From: Bacillota bacterium
GTDB lineage: Bacteria; Bacillota; Clostridia; Lachnospirales; Lachnospiraceae
Reading direction: 5' to 3'
DNA: 29,366 bases
Assembly (NCBI GenBank): GCA_023443225.1
Contig: JAEZVF010000089.1
Span: 1 to 29,366, forward strand
Position 1 is the stretch's first letter. Each line of letters starts with the position of its first letter. A program made the translations under genes and the position numbers. The notes beneath the pieces are model-generated. The model was not told the origin of the DNA. It worked only from the letters and a program-made list of their open reading frames with translations, and made no database searches. This document shows positions 16,317 to 24,097 of this stretch, piece after piece.

Positions 16317-17378
16317 ATGAAAGCTATCATAAGAAAGAAGTTGAAATTAGATTCCAAAATCAAAGCGGGAATAATAACTATCTTAAGTTTTTCCGCAATC
16401 TTCCTGAGTATTAGCATATATAAAGGGGCAAATGCACATAAAGTAAAAAGTGAAGAAAAGGTAGTTTATGAATATAGCTGTCAACCCAAAGCAGATTATC
16501 TTGTACATATTCATGAAAATACGGTTTACGAAGGAACCGTTCAAGAGGAAAATCTTAATTATTCAAAAAAGTTACTTGACTCAATTGAAATTAATTTTAG
16601 CACAGAATTTCAAGGATCCAGAGAGGCGGAAACGGAATTTGTATATAGAGTTACTGCTAAAGTTCAAGGATATGAAAATCTAAAAGAAGAAGCACCGGTA
16701 GTTAACTGGTCTAAAAACTATGATTTGCTTGAGGAAAAGAAAAAAATTACGACGGAACATCATTTTCTGGAAGAAGTAACGGTTCAATTTGGTTTAGAAG
16801 AATACGATGCATTTGCGTTAGAAGCAAGAGAAGTTACGGGAATGGAATTATCAAACCAGGTAGTAGTCAGTTTAGAAGGAAATTTAACGATTCACATGGA
16901 AGAGGGTGACTTAATTACTCCAGTAGCTGTTTCGGTTACGATACCACTACAGGAAGAAGTTTTTAATATAAGCAAGGATAATTTGGAACCTATCAGTGAT
17001 GCAATCATTGAACATGTTTATATACCGGTCCCTCCAAATCGGTTGTTGCTTTTTGGACTTGCTATATTGATGTTCTTGTGTGTCATCGGAATTATGATAC
17101 TTTGTATTGCTACAGAACCACCAAATGCATATGACGTAATGAAAGCGAATGCGAAAAGAATGATAAAGAATTATGGCAGCAGGATGATAGCAATACAAAG
17201 CAAGACAGATCATAATTATCATCAAACTTACGAGCTTAATTCCATTGAGGATCTTATAAAGGTTTCAGATGAAGTTCAGAAACCTATCTATTATATAAAG
17301 GACGAAATGGATATTATCGGAGATTACCTGCTTCAAGTAGTTGACGGTGATAGCCTGTATGTATTTCATATTGCCTAA
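16317..17378 (+). CDS. Bitopic membrane protein, DUF5305-like
   Basis: The 353-residue protein has a membrane segment at about 18-34, an extracytoplasmic beta-rich domain of about 205 residues (paired YEYSCQPKADYLVHI and VYRVTAKVQGYEN strands), a second membrane segment at about 242-265 and a cytoplasmic tail of about 88 residues. The tail ends with SIEDLIKVSDEVQKPIYYI and a GDSLYVFHI strand, the pattern I associate with DUF5305 proteins, which often lie near ER-type signal peptidases in archaea and clostridia. AAGAGGAG precedes the start. In this block it could anchor or guide assembly of the exported proteins; no biochemical function is known to me. Confidence 0.68.
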   Translation: MKAIIRKKLKLDSKIKAGIITILSFSAIFLSISIYKGANAHKVKSEEKVVYEYSCQPKADYLVHIHENTVYEGTVQEENLNYSKKLLDSIEINFSTEFQGSREAETEFVYRVTAKVQGYENLKEEAPVVNWSKNYDLLEEKKKITTEHHFLEEVTVQFGLEEYDAFALEAREVTGMELSNQVVVSLEGNLTIHMEEGDLITPVAVSVTIPLQEEVFNISKDNLEPISDAIIEHVYIPVPPNRLLLFGLAILMFLCVIGIMILCIATEPPNAYDVMKANAKRMIKNYGSRMIAIQSKTDHNYHQTYELNSIEDLIKVSDEVQKPIYYIKDEMDIIGDYLLQVVDGDSLYVFHIA

Positions 17379-17455
17379 AAGAGGCTCATTTCCTACTATT
17401 TTTCAAATATTCGTTTTAATTCATAGTAATCATATATGAAATATAAAAATAATAG

Positions 17456-17484
17456 TTGACAAAGAAAATATACTGTGTTAAATT
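17456..17484 (+). promoter_or_regulatory. Promoter of cysK
   Basis: A perfect TTGACA (17456-17461) is followed after 17 bases by TAAATT (17479-17484). The leader of about 75 bases before the cysK start shows no T-box or SAM riboswitch features. Confidence 0.78.
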
Positions 17485-17567
17485 GTACCTATAAACAATT
17501 AGTGCTAATATTAAAGGATAAAATAAAATCAACTGTTAATTATATTTTAATAAAGGAGAATGTGAAT

Positions 17568-18500
17568 ATGGGAAAGATTGCGCAGAGTATTACAGACTTA
17601 ATAGGAAAGACACCACTTTTAGAGCTAACGAATCTTGAGAAAGCCAATGAAACAAAGGCACATCTTATAGGAAAGCTGGAATATTTTAATCCGGCGGGAA
17701 GTGTAAAGGACAGAATAGCAAAGGCAATGATAGATGATGCTGAAGCTAAAGGATTAATAAAGCCAGGTGCTACCATAATTGAACCAACAAGTGGAAATAC
17801 AGGCATTGGTTTGGCAAGTGTAGCTGCTGCAAGGGGATACCGTATTATTTTAACCATGCCAGAGACAATGAGCATTGAAAGGAGAAATCTTTTAAAAGCT
17901 TATGGAGCAGAGATTGTTTTAACCGAAGGAGCCAAGGGAATGAACGGCGCTATTGCAAAAGCAAATGAATTGGCGGAGAACACTCCGAATTCCTTTGTTC
18001 CAGCACAATTCAACAATGATGCAAATCCAGAGGTTCACAAAAATACAACTGGTCCAGAGATCTGGGAGGATACCGATGGTAAAGTAGATATTTTTGTGTC
18101 AGGTATCGGAACCGGTGGAACCATTACTGGAGCTGGTGCATATCTAAAAAGCAAAAATCCTAATATAAAAGTAATAGCGGTAGAGCCAACTGCCTCTCCG
18201 GTATTATCTAAGGGTACACCAGGACCTCATAAGATACAGGGAATTGGTGCTGGGTTTGTTCCTAAAGTTCTTGATACCGGTATTTACGATGAGATAATTA
18301 CGGTAGAAAATGAGGATGCTTTTGAAACCGGAAGATCAATAGCAAGACAGGAAGGGCTATTAGTTGGAATATCATCAGGTGCGGCTACTTGGGCAGCAAT
18401 ACAGATTGCAAAACGTCCTGAAAATGAAGGGAAAAATATAGTTATCATTTTGCCGGATACCGGTGAAAGATATTTGTCAACACCATTATTTTCAGAATAA
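17568..18500 (+). CDS. cysK: Cysteine synthase (O-acetylserine sulfhydrylase)
   Basis: The 310-residue PLP enzyme makes cysteine from O-acetylserine and sulfide. Lys47 in NPAGSVKDR binds PLP, TSGNTG at 74-79 binds the substrate carboxylate, and GTGGTITG binds the PLP phosphate. The start at 17568 (MGKIAQSITDLIGKTPLLEL) has AAAGGAG upstream; the ORF extension to 17475 overlaps the promoter and is rejected. It is a single-gene unit between a strong promoter and a strong terminator. Confidence 0.96.
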   Translation: MGKIAQSITDLIGKTPLLELTNLEKANETKAHLIGKLEYFNPAGSVKDRIAKAMIDDAEAKGLIKPGATIIEPTSGNTGIGLASVAAARGYRIILTMPETMSIERRNLLKAYGAEIVLTEGAKGMNGAIAKANELAENTPNSFVPAQFNNDANPEVHKNTTGPEIWEDTDGKVDIFVSGIGTGGTITGAGAYLKSKNPNIKVIAVEPTASPVLSKGTPGPHKIQGIGAGFVPKVLDTGIYDEIITVENEDAFETGRSIARQEGLLVGISSGAATWAAIQIAKRPENEGKNIVIILPDTGERYLSTPLFSE

Positions 18501-18525
18501 TTAGAATATAACAAATGAATATATG

Positions 18526-18576
18526 GGGCTGTTATAAGGTCGGTTAAATAAGACTTATAGCAGCCCTATTTCTTTA
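18526..18576 (+). terminator. Rho-independent terminator of cysK
   Basis: GGGCTGTTATAAG (18526-18538) pairs with CTTATAGCAGCCC (18554-18566) over 13 bp with one G-T pair, then a T-rich stretch follows. Confidence 0.9.
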
Positions 18577-18584
18577 TAAAACAT

Positions 18585-18613
18585 TTGCTATTCCAAGCAA
18601 TGAAAGATATAAT
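18585..18613 (+). promoter_or_regulatory. Promoter of the NusG domain II / thioesterase pair
   Basis: TTGCTA (18585-18590) and TATAAT (18608-18613) are 17 bases apart, just after the cysK terminator. Confidence 0.68.
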
Positions 18614-18684
18614 AAGCTAGGATTGTAAATATTTGAATAAGGTTACAGTGAGAAGAAACTGGAGAAATGGAGAAATGGAAATGT

Positions 18685-19050
18685 ATGAAACGGAATGATA
18701 TAATATTGGCGGGAGCTGTACTGGTGATTGCAGTATTTATTATAATTTATATGAATGCTATTAAAAAAAACGGTGATACTGTAGTTGTTAAAATAAATGG
18801 AGAGGTATATAAAGAATTGCCTTTAGTGGAAGATACAACTTTAGAAATTAAGGGAGTAAACGAAGGTGTAAATATTCTGGTTGTTGAAGATGGATATGCA
18901 GATATTATAGAAGCTAGTTGCCCGGATAAACTTTGTGTTCGTCAAAAACGGATTCATTTTGATGGAGAATCCCTTGTGTGTTTGCCAAACAAGGTGGTTA
19001 TTGAAATAAAAAGTGATACAGAAAGTGGTATTGATGCCATTTCGAAATAA
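18685..19050 (+). CDS. NusG domain II-containing membrane-anchored protein
   Basis: From the ATG at 18685 the product is 121 residues; an ATG at 18667 is in frame, but its GGAG is only two bases away, whereas the GGAG at 18669-18672 suits 18685. One N-terminal membrane segment (IILAGAVLVIAVFIIIYM) is followed by an outward NusG_II domain with the typical SCPDKLCVRQKRIHF and LVCLPNKVVIEI motifs. Such proteins occur across Clostridia, often beside genes for electron transport or quinone/isoprenoid proteins, which are absent here. The function is unknown. The thioesterase gene follows within 14 bases. Confidence 0.85.
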   Translation: MKRNDIILAGAVLVIAVFIIIYMNAIKKNGDTVVVKINGEVYKELPLVEDTTLEIKGVNEGVNILVVEDGYADIIEASCPDKLCVRQKRIHFDGESLVCLPNKVVIEIKSDTESGIDAISK

Positions 19051-19064
19051 GAGAGGAGATGCTT

Positions 19065-19538
19065 ATGATTCCCGAAAAACACGTTCAAGATTCTTTAACA
19101 GAGTCAATACAGATACTGATGCCTCAACACATTAATGGCTCACACAGATTATTTGGTGGAAAACTGCTCGAATGGATTGACATTGTTGCAGCCGTGGTTG
19201 GAAGAAGACATTCGGAATGTAACGTTATAACAGCTGCAATTGATAATCTCCAATTTAAAGAAGGGGCTTACTTAAATGATACGCTTGTATTAATCGGACG
19301 CATTACGTATGTGGGAAGAACTTCAATGGAAGTACGGGTAGATACCTATGTTGAAGGTCTCTCTGGAATGCGTAAACTTATAAATCATGCATATTTGGTT
19401 CTTGTTGCATTAGACAAGAATGGTGATCCAACAGTGGTACCAAGATTAGTAGTTGAGACCGAAAATGAAAAGGCAGAATGGGAAGGCGGCGAAAAACGAA
19501 GCGCATTAAGAAAATCCAGAAGGGCAGATGGATATTAA
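19065..19538 (+). CDS. Acyl-CoA thioesterase, hotdog fold (BFIT/YciA-like)
   Basis: The product is 157 residues from the ATG at 19065, chosen because GAGGAG (19053-19058) is too close to the ATG at 19059. The motif HINGSHRLFGGKLLEWIDIVAAV carries the conserved G-FGG-LLEWID stretch of acyl-CoA hydrolases. The conserved VGRTSMEVRVDTYVE strand follows. The basic C-terminus (RSALRKSRRADGY) is variable in this family. Such enzymes release free fatty acids from acyl-CoA; the preferred chain length cannot be read from sequence. It is co-transcribed with the NusG_II gene. Confidence 0.88.
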   Translation: MIPEKHVQDSLTESIQILMPQHINGSHRLFGGKLLEWIDIVAAVVGRRHSECNVITAAIDNLQFKEGAYLNDTLVLIGRITYVGRTSMEVRVDTYVEGLSGMRKLINHAYLVLVALDKNGDPTVVPRLVVETENEKAEWEGGEKRSALRKSRRADGY

Positions 19539-19592
19539 AGAAATGCAGCTTGGAAAAAGGTAGCTGAATACTGGAATCTATAATCAAACTTG

Positions 19593-19621
19593 ATATAATT
19601 TAACTGTCTTTTGCATACACT
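19593..19621 (+). promoter_or_regulatory. Sigma-E-like promoter before the truncated spoIIID
   Basis: CATACACT (19614-19621) matches the -10 consensus of the mother-cell sigma factor SigE. The upstream ATATAATT (19593-19600) is a tolerable -35 candidate with a 13-base gap. In Bacillus and Clostridium spoIIID is a SigE target, so the site agrees with the gene behind it. Confidence 0.5.
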
Positions 19622-19652
19622 ATAGAAACAAGTATAATAGGGGGATATCCTT

Positions 19653-19802
19653 TTGAAAGGCTATATAGAAGAACGGGCAGTAGAAATTGCTAATTACATA
19701 ATTGATAATAATGCAACCGTGAGGCAAACTGCGAAACAGTTTGGCATTTCGAAATCAACTGTACATATAGAAGTAATAAAAACGAACGGTCTGTATTCTT
19801 AA
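19653..19802 (+). pseudogene. Truncated SpoIIID homologue (HTH half only)
   Basis: A TTG start eight bases after GGGGGA opens a 49-residue frame. Residues 1-38 (MKGYIEERAVEIANYIIDNN, then TVRQTAKQFGISKSTVH) match the N-terminal half of SpoIIID, the mother-cell sporulation regulator of about 80-95 residues. The sequence then leaves the family (IEVIKTNGLYS) and stops. The expected continuation (K-D-V-T-E-R-L-P and the following helix) is not found in any frame downstream, so this is a 3' truncation, not a simple frameshift. The promoter and ribosome binding site are intact, so a short DNA-binding protein could still be made. An intact copy elsewhere in the genome is expected. Confidence 0.78.
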
Positions 19803-19838
19803 AGCCTATACGAATGGACTACATTTCTGATATCCCAG

Positions 19839-19867
19839 TTGACAAATTAGTTTTTTATCATTACAAT
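19839..19867 (+). promoter_or_regulatory. Promoter of the lacI-family gene
   Basis: TTGACA (19839-19844) and TACAAT (19862-19867) are separated by 17 bases. An alternative TATAAT overlaps at 19867-19872 with poorer spacing. Confidence 0.7.
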
Positions 19868-19879
19868 ATAATTAAAATG

Positions 19880-19895
19880 TAAGTAAAATTACTTA
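19880..19895. promoter_or_regulatory. Candidate operator at the lacI-family promoter
   Basis: TAAGTAA-AA-TTACTTA is a perfect inverted repeat with 7-bp arms just after the predicted transcription start. It lacks the central CG common in LacI operators. Autoregulation is inferred from position. Confidence 0.45.
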
Positions 19896-19923
19896 AAAAA
19901 TACTTAAAAACAGGGGCACAGAG

Positions 19924-20967
19924 ATGGCGAAAAAGGTTAAAATGGCTGATATTGCAGCGGCATTAAATGTTAGTACAGTGACTGTATCCAAAGCGCTGTC
20001 AGAACAAAAAGGTGTTAGTGAAGAGATGCGTGAGAAGATTAAAAATCTTGCGGATCAATTAGGGTATAAACAGCCTTCGGCAATAAAAGCAACTAAAAAA
20101 CAGAAAAGTTACACAATAGGGATTATAGTTCCTGAAAAATATTTTGGTAAATATGAATCTTTCTACTGGCAGTTGTACCAGGAAGTTGCTACTAAGGCCG
20201 TACAGAAAGAGTGCTTTACAATGCTCGAGGTAATTAGTGTTGAAGATGAAAATAATTGTGAAACTCCTAAATTAATTAAAGAAAAAAAGGTAGATGGTGT
20301 CATTTTAATAGGACGCCCGAACAATGGATATATTCAAAGATTGCGAACGGAAGCAGATGTTCCCTTGGTTTGTCTTGATTTCTTTGATAAATCTACGAAT
20401 TGTGATGCGATTATTTCAGATGGATTTTATGGAACTTATCTACTGACAAATTATTTGTTTGATATGGGTCATGAAGATATCATTTATGTTGGTACGTTGT
20501 TATATACCAATAGTATCACGGATCGCTACTTGGGTTATTATAAATCCATGATGGAACATGGGAAACAAGTTACAGATCGCTGTGTACTCGATGACCGTGA
20601 ATGGGAAACTGGTGATGTTGAGGGATATAAATTCAAGTTTCCTGAAGTAATGCCTTCTGCCTTTGTATGCAATTGTGATTTGACTGCCAATACACTTATT
20701 AAAAGCCTCCGGGCGATAGGCTACAGAGTACCGGAAGATATCTCTGTTGTTGGCTTTGATAATTATATTTATCCTGGTAGTTGTGACATTGGAATTACTA
20801 CTTACGATGTTAATGTGAAAGAAATGGCACGAAGTAGCATTCAAGTACTAATTAAAAAAATAAATGGTGAGATCTACAAAACGGGAATTCGAATTGTAGA
20901 AGGGCATATTGTTTATAAAGATAGTGTATTAAAAAAAAATATGAAGGGTGTCATAAGTACCCAATAA
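19924..20967 (+). CDS. LacI-family transcriptional regulator
   Basis: The 347-residue protein has an N-terminal LacI helix-turn-helix (KMADIAAALNVSTVTVSKAL) and hinge, then a periplasmic-binding-protein-like sensor domain (TIGIIVPEKYFG, VDGVILIGRP, CDAIISDGFYG, ISVVGFDNYIYP). It probably responds to a sugar and controls this carbohydrate locus, although the operon starts 1.6 kb away beyond an AraC-family gene. The start lies after CAGGGGCACAG. A promoter and palindrome precede it. Confidence 0.92.
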   Translation: MAKKVKMADIAAALNVSTVTVSKALSEQKGVSEEMREKIKNLADQLGYKQPSAIKATKKQKSYTIGIIVPEKYFGKYESFYWQLYQEVATKAVQKECFTMLEVISVEDENNCETPKLIKEKKVDGVILIGRPNNGYIQRLRTEADVPLVCLDFFDKSTNCDAIISDGFYGTYLLTNYLFDMGHEDIIYVGTLLYTNSITDRYLGYYKSMMEHGKQVTDRCVLDDREWETGDVEGYKFKFPEVMPSAFVCNCDLTANTLIKSLRAIGYRVPEDISVVGFDNYIYPGSCDIGITTYDVNVKEMARSSIQVLIKKINGEIYKTGIRIVEGHIVYKDSVLKKNMKGVISTQ

Positions 20968-20977
20968 CTAAATTATT

Positions 20978-21154
20978 GAATAGCGATGTATATATATTCG
21001 TTTGTCGTCGACCGGCCGACAAGGCTGCTTATGTCTGACTAGAGACTCAGTGAAAAGCAGCGCACCTGCGATGCTTTTCATATCTTTGAGGCTCTACAAA
21101 GGACATGCCGCAGGAGGGTAAGGCAGACAAAGGAATATATATACAGCGCTATTC
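20978..21154. repeat. 177-nt highly structured inverted-repeat element
   Basis: Arms 20978-21006 and 21126-21154 are complementary at 27 of 29 positions. The interior keeps folding in nested layers: CTGC/ATGTC (21025-21035) with GACAT/GCAG (21102-21113); TAGAGACTCA (21040-21049) with TGAGGCTCTA (21087-21096), one mismatch; TGAAAAGCA (21051-21059) with TGCTTTTCA (21072-21080); and a CGC-ACCT-GCG tip. A side hairpin GTCG-ACCGGC-CGAC lies at 21007-21020. The interior is clearly richer in G+C than its surroundings. It lies between convergent genes, is flanked by ATT on both sides, and has no terminator T tract. It could be a miniature inverted-repeat element or a structured RNA. I cannot name a family. 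Confidence 0.8.
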
Positions 21155-21202
21155 ATTCAAAAGACTAAATTGTACTTATGACACCATAACACAATATTCA
21201 TT

Positions 21203-22108
21203 TTAAAATAAGTTATTAGCCGGCGGCTGCTTTCTATAATCAAGGGGAGTAACGCCGGTTTGCTTTTTAAATAATCGAATAAAAAGATTTGTATTTTCAA
21301 TTCCGACCATTCGTCCTATCTCATTAACTCTTTTATCAGTATGTATCAATTCTTCTTTAGCAATGCAGATTCTCTTGTGATTAAGATACTGAATGGGAGA
21401 AAGACCAAAGTATTCCGAGAATTCTCTACAGATACGATATTTGCTGATGCGATATTCCTGTTCTAAGGCATTGAGAGTGAAATTGTTCTGATAATACTGA
21501 TCAAAGTTATTTTTAATCGTAGTTAAATATTCGGGTATTGGATTATTAGCATCATTTAATCTCTCTTTTTCCATCAAAATCTCTGACAAAATATCAATGA
21601 TAAACCTAGCAGAAACAAATGATTTCTCTGGATTTTTTTCTAAATGAATAAAAAACTTCTGAATAAGATTAGGAATGTCGGAACCTAGAGATAAAGTATG
21701 CAACCCCTGGTAGTCGGATACGATCGAATGATAAAGAAAAGGGATCAGTTTACCATTCATAAAAAACACTTTATAATTCCAAGGTGATTGCTGTATTGTA
21801 ATTCGATGCGTTTCCTTACAGTGAATCAATGCTATCGTGCCGGGTGCCAATGTATAACTACAATCGCCAATAATCAGGGTGCCACTTCCACTTACGGTAT
21901 ATAAAAGGCTATAAGAATCTAAGTCTGACATCTCGTAATAGTATGGATAGACTGTTTGGATATATCCAAACGCTTGTATATGAGGTAAGTTTTCTGATAT
22001 GTCCTTTGGTACCCAAAGTGCTGATGGAAGGTAATCCTCTATAGAAAATGTTTTAGCAAGGACTTTATTCGGTACGATTGCATTTAAAAATGCTTGAAGA
22101 AAATCCAT
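21203..22108 (-). CDS. AraC-family transcriptional regulator
   Basis: The 301-residue protein has an N-terminal cupin-like sensor domain (LLYTVSGSGTLIIGDCSYTLAPGTIALIHCKETHRI) and two C-terminal helix-turn-helix motifs (FTLNALEQEYRISKYRICREFSEYFG and VNEIGRMVGIENTNLFIRLFKKQTGVTPLDYR). The ATG is preceded by AAGGAG. It is divergent from the sugar transport operon with a 435-base shared upstream region, the usual layout for an AraC-type activator of the adjacent sugar genes. Confidence 0.93.
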   Translation of the reverse strand: MDFLQAFLNAIVPNKVLAKTFSIEDYLPSALWVPKDISENLPHIQAFGYIQTVYPYYYEMSDLDSYSLLYTVSGSGTLIIGDCSYTLAPGTIALIHCKETHRITIQQSPWNYKVFFMNGKLIPFLYHSIVSDYQGLHTLSLGSDIPNLIQKFFIHLEKNPEKSFVSARFIIDILSEILMEKERLNDANNPIPEYLTTIKNNFDQYYQNNFTLNALEQEYRISKYRICREFSEYFGLSPIQYLNHKRICIAKEELIHTDKRVNEIGRMVGIENTNLFIRLFKKQTGVTPLDYRKQPPANNLF

Positions 22109-22543
22109 TTATTTCACTCCTTACCTTAATTAAAAATTAACTAATTTAAATTAGATGTTTTAACAGTTTATTATAATTATGGTATAATAGAATTTGTGTT
22201 TTTACAACCTAAATGTTTTATAATGTTAAGCAGCTGCCATATGTCTAAAAATAGTGATATTATAATATGGATTAAAATGATTAACTAACTAAAATTGATT
22301 TAGTTAAAAAAGTGTTAGTAAAGACTAATAATTTAAAGAAATTAGTTTGTTTGATAATTAGCATTAATTATAAATATACACAAATTCAAGGTGATTAAAC
22401 ATAAAAAACATAGAAAATGCATAAAAAAGGCAAGAATGAGATATAAAATGCAATTATTAGTGATGACTAATTTTTTAATTAAGTTTACAATTAAATTAAG
22501 TTATTATTTGAGTAACTTATCAAAAAAAGGGAGGAAATGTTTA
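22109..22543. promoter_or_regulatory. Divergent regulatory region between araC-type gene and sugar operon
   Basis: This A+T-rich gap holds several inverted repeats built on CTAA/TTAG: a perfect 14-bp palindrome CTAATTTAAATTAG (22141-22154); TTAACTAA (22281-22288) with TTAGTTAA (22300-22307); TTAGT (22315-22319) with ACTAA (22324-22328); and TAAGTTA (22497-22503) with TAACTTA (22513-22519). The last has arms resembling the lacI operator. CCATAT and ATATGG also bracket about 22236-22270. No gene is seen here; the open frame from 22391 to the lipoprotein start has no ribosome binding site. Confidence 0.6.
22160..22188 (+). promoter_or_regulatory. Candidate promoter of the sugar transport operon
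   Basis: TTAACA (22160-22165) and TATAAT (22183-22188) are spaced by 17 bases. Use of this site would give a leader of about 350 bases containing the CTAA/TTAG inverted repeats. Confidence 0.5.
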
Positions 22544-24004
22544 ATGAAATTAAAGAAATTAGTCGCTCTTAGCTTAGCAGTTGTACTTACCTTTTCCCTA
22601 GCAGGATGTGGTACAAAGAAAGAAACAGCTACTGACGTAACAGAAACAAAAGAAGTAACAGAAACAAAAGAAGCAACTGAAACTGCAGAAACAGCAGAAA
22701 CCGCAGAAACAGATTTATCTGCACTAAAAGGATCAACCATCAATGTTTACACACATGGCGGAAACCGTGTTCTGGGTGAAGAAAAGAAAGATGCAGATGG
22801 TAACACTTATCGTGATGTTGAGAATACAGCTTACTTAAAGTATTTAGCTGAAGATTTTACAGCAGAAACAGGTATCAATGTTAATCTGAATGTTATAACA
22901 AACGAAGATGATTTAAGACCTTTATTCCAGGTTGAAGATTCCAGCGTTGACGTATTCACAGCACCTAACTGGAGCCTTGAGGAATGGGCACAATATTCTG
23001 AACCTTATTTTACAGTAGAAGAAGGTAGAGAATTATATGGTGATTATGCTAATGCGATGCCTGCAAAAGATGGTATTATCTATAGTGTTATGCCAGGTAG
23101 AGCATACAACCAAGCTGTTGTTTACAATGAAGAAGTGATCAAAGCAGCTGGTTATGATGAAATTCCTGCTACTTTGGAAGAATTCAACAAAATGTGTGAT
23201 GCGATTAAAGCAAATGGTGTAACCCCTATCTCCATGCACAGAGTTGAAAACTGGCCTTTAGCAACTGTTCAGGACTTTGCTGGATATGTGGCTGGTAATG
23301 CTAACGTATTTGCTGAGTGCTTAAAGACAGAAAATCCTTTTAGTCCAGAAGCTCCATTTGGTAAGACGATTAAAATGTATACACAATGGAAAGCAAATGG
23401 TTATTTTGAACAAGAAGTATATACAGATTTCGGAGTAGCTATGGATAGCGTTGCTTATGGTAAAGCAGCAATGATGTTATTTGGTTCTTGGGTAGTTCCA
23501 CAGATTCAGGGACGTGTTCCGGAAGGAAAAGATCCTGCTAGCATCAAATTTGCTCCAGCTCCTGACTTTGGTGCAGGAAGATATGTATTAGCAGCACCTG
23601 CTGATAACTGGGCAATCTGTAAATTCTCTGAAAATAAAGAAGCAGCTAGAGCGTTTATAGAATACGTTTCTAATGATGCTCAGTTTATCGCTGACAGTGG
23701 ATTTATTGCAAATAAGAAAGGTGTTACTCCGGTAGTACCTGAATTGTATTCTATTATTGATGAGATGGTTTCTGCAGGTGAATGTACTGCATTATTACAA
23801 CCTCCTTATGATGCAAACTCTGTTGCTAACCAGGATGTATTAACAGAAGCTGGTTTATGGGCAGATTACAAATATGTAGGTTTATTATTCGATGCTCTTG
23901 ATACAACAAAACCAGACGATTGGTCTGCATATGACAAACAAGTGGAAGCTCAAAACAAAGCTTATGCTGAGTACAAAGAAGAACTTGGACTTGAATGGCA
24001 ATAA
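22544..24004 (+). CDS. Extracellular sugar-binding lipoprotein of an ABC importer
   Basis: The 486-residue product has a lipoprotein signal peptide with lipobox SLAGC (Cys22), a Thr/Glu-rich linker with repeated TETKE and AET units, and a family 1 solute-binding domain (INVYTHGG onward). It would catch an oligosaccharide outside the membrane and pass it to the permeases downstream. The ATG at 22544 follows GGGAGG at good spacing; the longer frame upstream is rejected. Codon use fits strong expression. A hairpin 28 bases after the stop codon separates it from the permease genes. Confidence 0.92.
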   Translation: MKLKKLVALSLAVVLTFSLAGCGTKKETATDVTETKEVTETKEATETAETAETAETDLSALKGSTINVYTHGGNRVLGEEKKDADGNTYRDVENTAYLKYLAEDFTAETGINVNLNVITNEDDLRPLFQVEDSSVDVFTAPNWSLEEWAQYSEPYFTVEEGRELYGDYANAMPAKDGIIYSVMPGRAYNQAVVYNEEVIKAAGYDEIPATLEEFNKMCDAIKANGVTPISMHRVENWPLATVQDFAGYVAGNANVFAECLKTENPFSPEAPFGKTIKMYTQWKANGYFEQEVYTDFGVAMDSVAYGKAAMMLFGSWVVPQIQGRVPEGKDPASIKFAPAPDFGAGRYVLAAPADNWAICKFSENKEAARAFIEYVSNDAQFIADSGFIANKKGVTPVVPELYSIIDEMVSAGECTALLQPPYDANSVANQDVLTEAGLWADYKYVGLLFDALDTTKPDDWSAYDKQVEAQNKAYAEYKEELGLEWQ

Positions 24005-24032
24005 TTCAGTAGATTGGTAAATTTATAGACTT

Positions 24033-24060
24033 GTGCCTCTTCTGTTATAGGAAGGGGCAC
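24033..24060 (+). terminator. Intercistronic hairpin after the binding-protein gene
   Basis: GTGCCTCTTC (24033-24042) pairs with GAAGGGGCAC (24051-24060), one G-T pair, loop of eight. The T tract is weak, so it probably stabilises or partly ends the binding-protein message, giving more lipoprotein than permease. Confidence 0.65.
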
Positions 24061-24097
24061 TTTGTTAAAATAGCTGAGTAAGAGCAGGAGATGGAGT

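Noticed and set aside
16468..16683. Overlapping + strand frame inside the DUF5305-like gene
   Set aside because: It has no ribosome binding site of its own and no recognisable protein pattern; the longer frame fits the family.
17475..17567. N-terminal extension of cysK
   Set aside because: It overlaps the -10 box of a strong promoter and does not match cysteine synthase N-termini; AAAGGAG marks the start at 17568.
20978..21154. Simple bidirectional terminator
   Set aside because: There is no T tract on either strand at the stem ends, and the structure is far longer than needed.
22391..22543. N-terminal extension of the sugar-binding protein by 51 residues
   Set aside because: It would put the lipoprotein signal peptide inside the protein. 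The ATG at 22544 has GGGAGG and starts a normal signal peptide.
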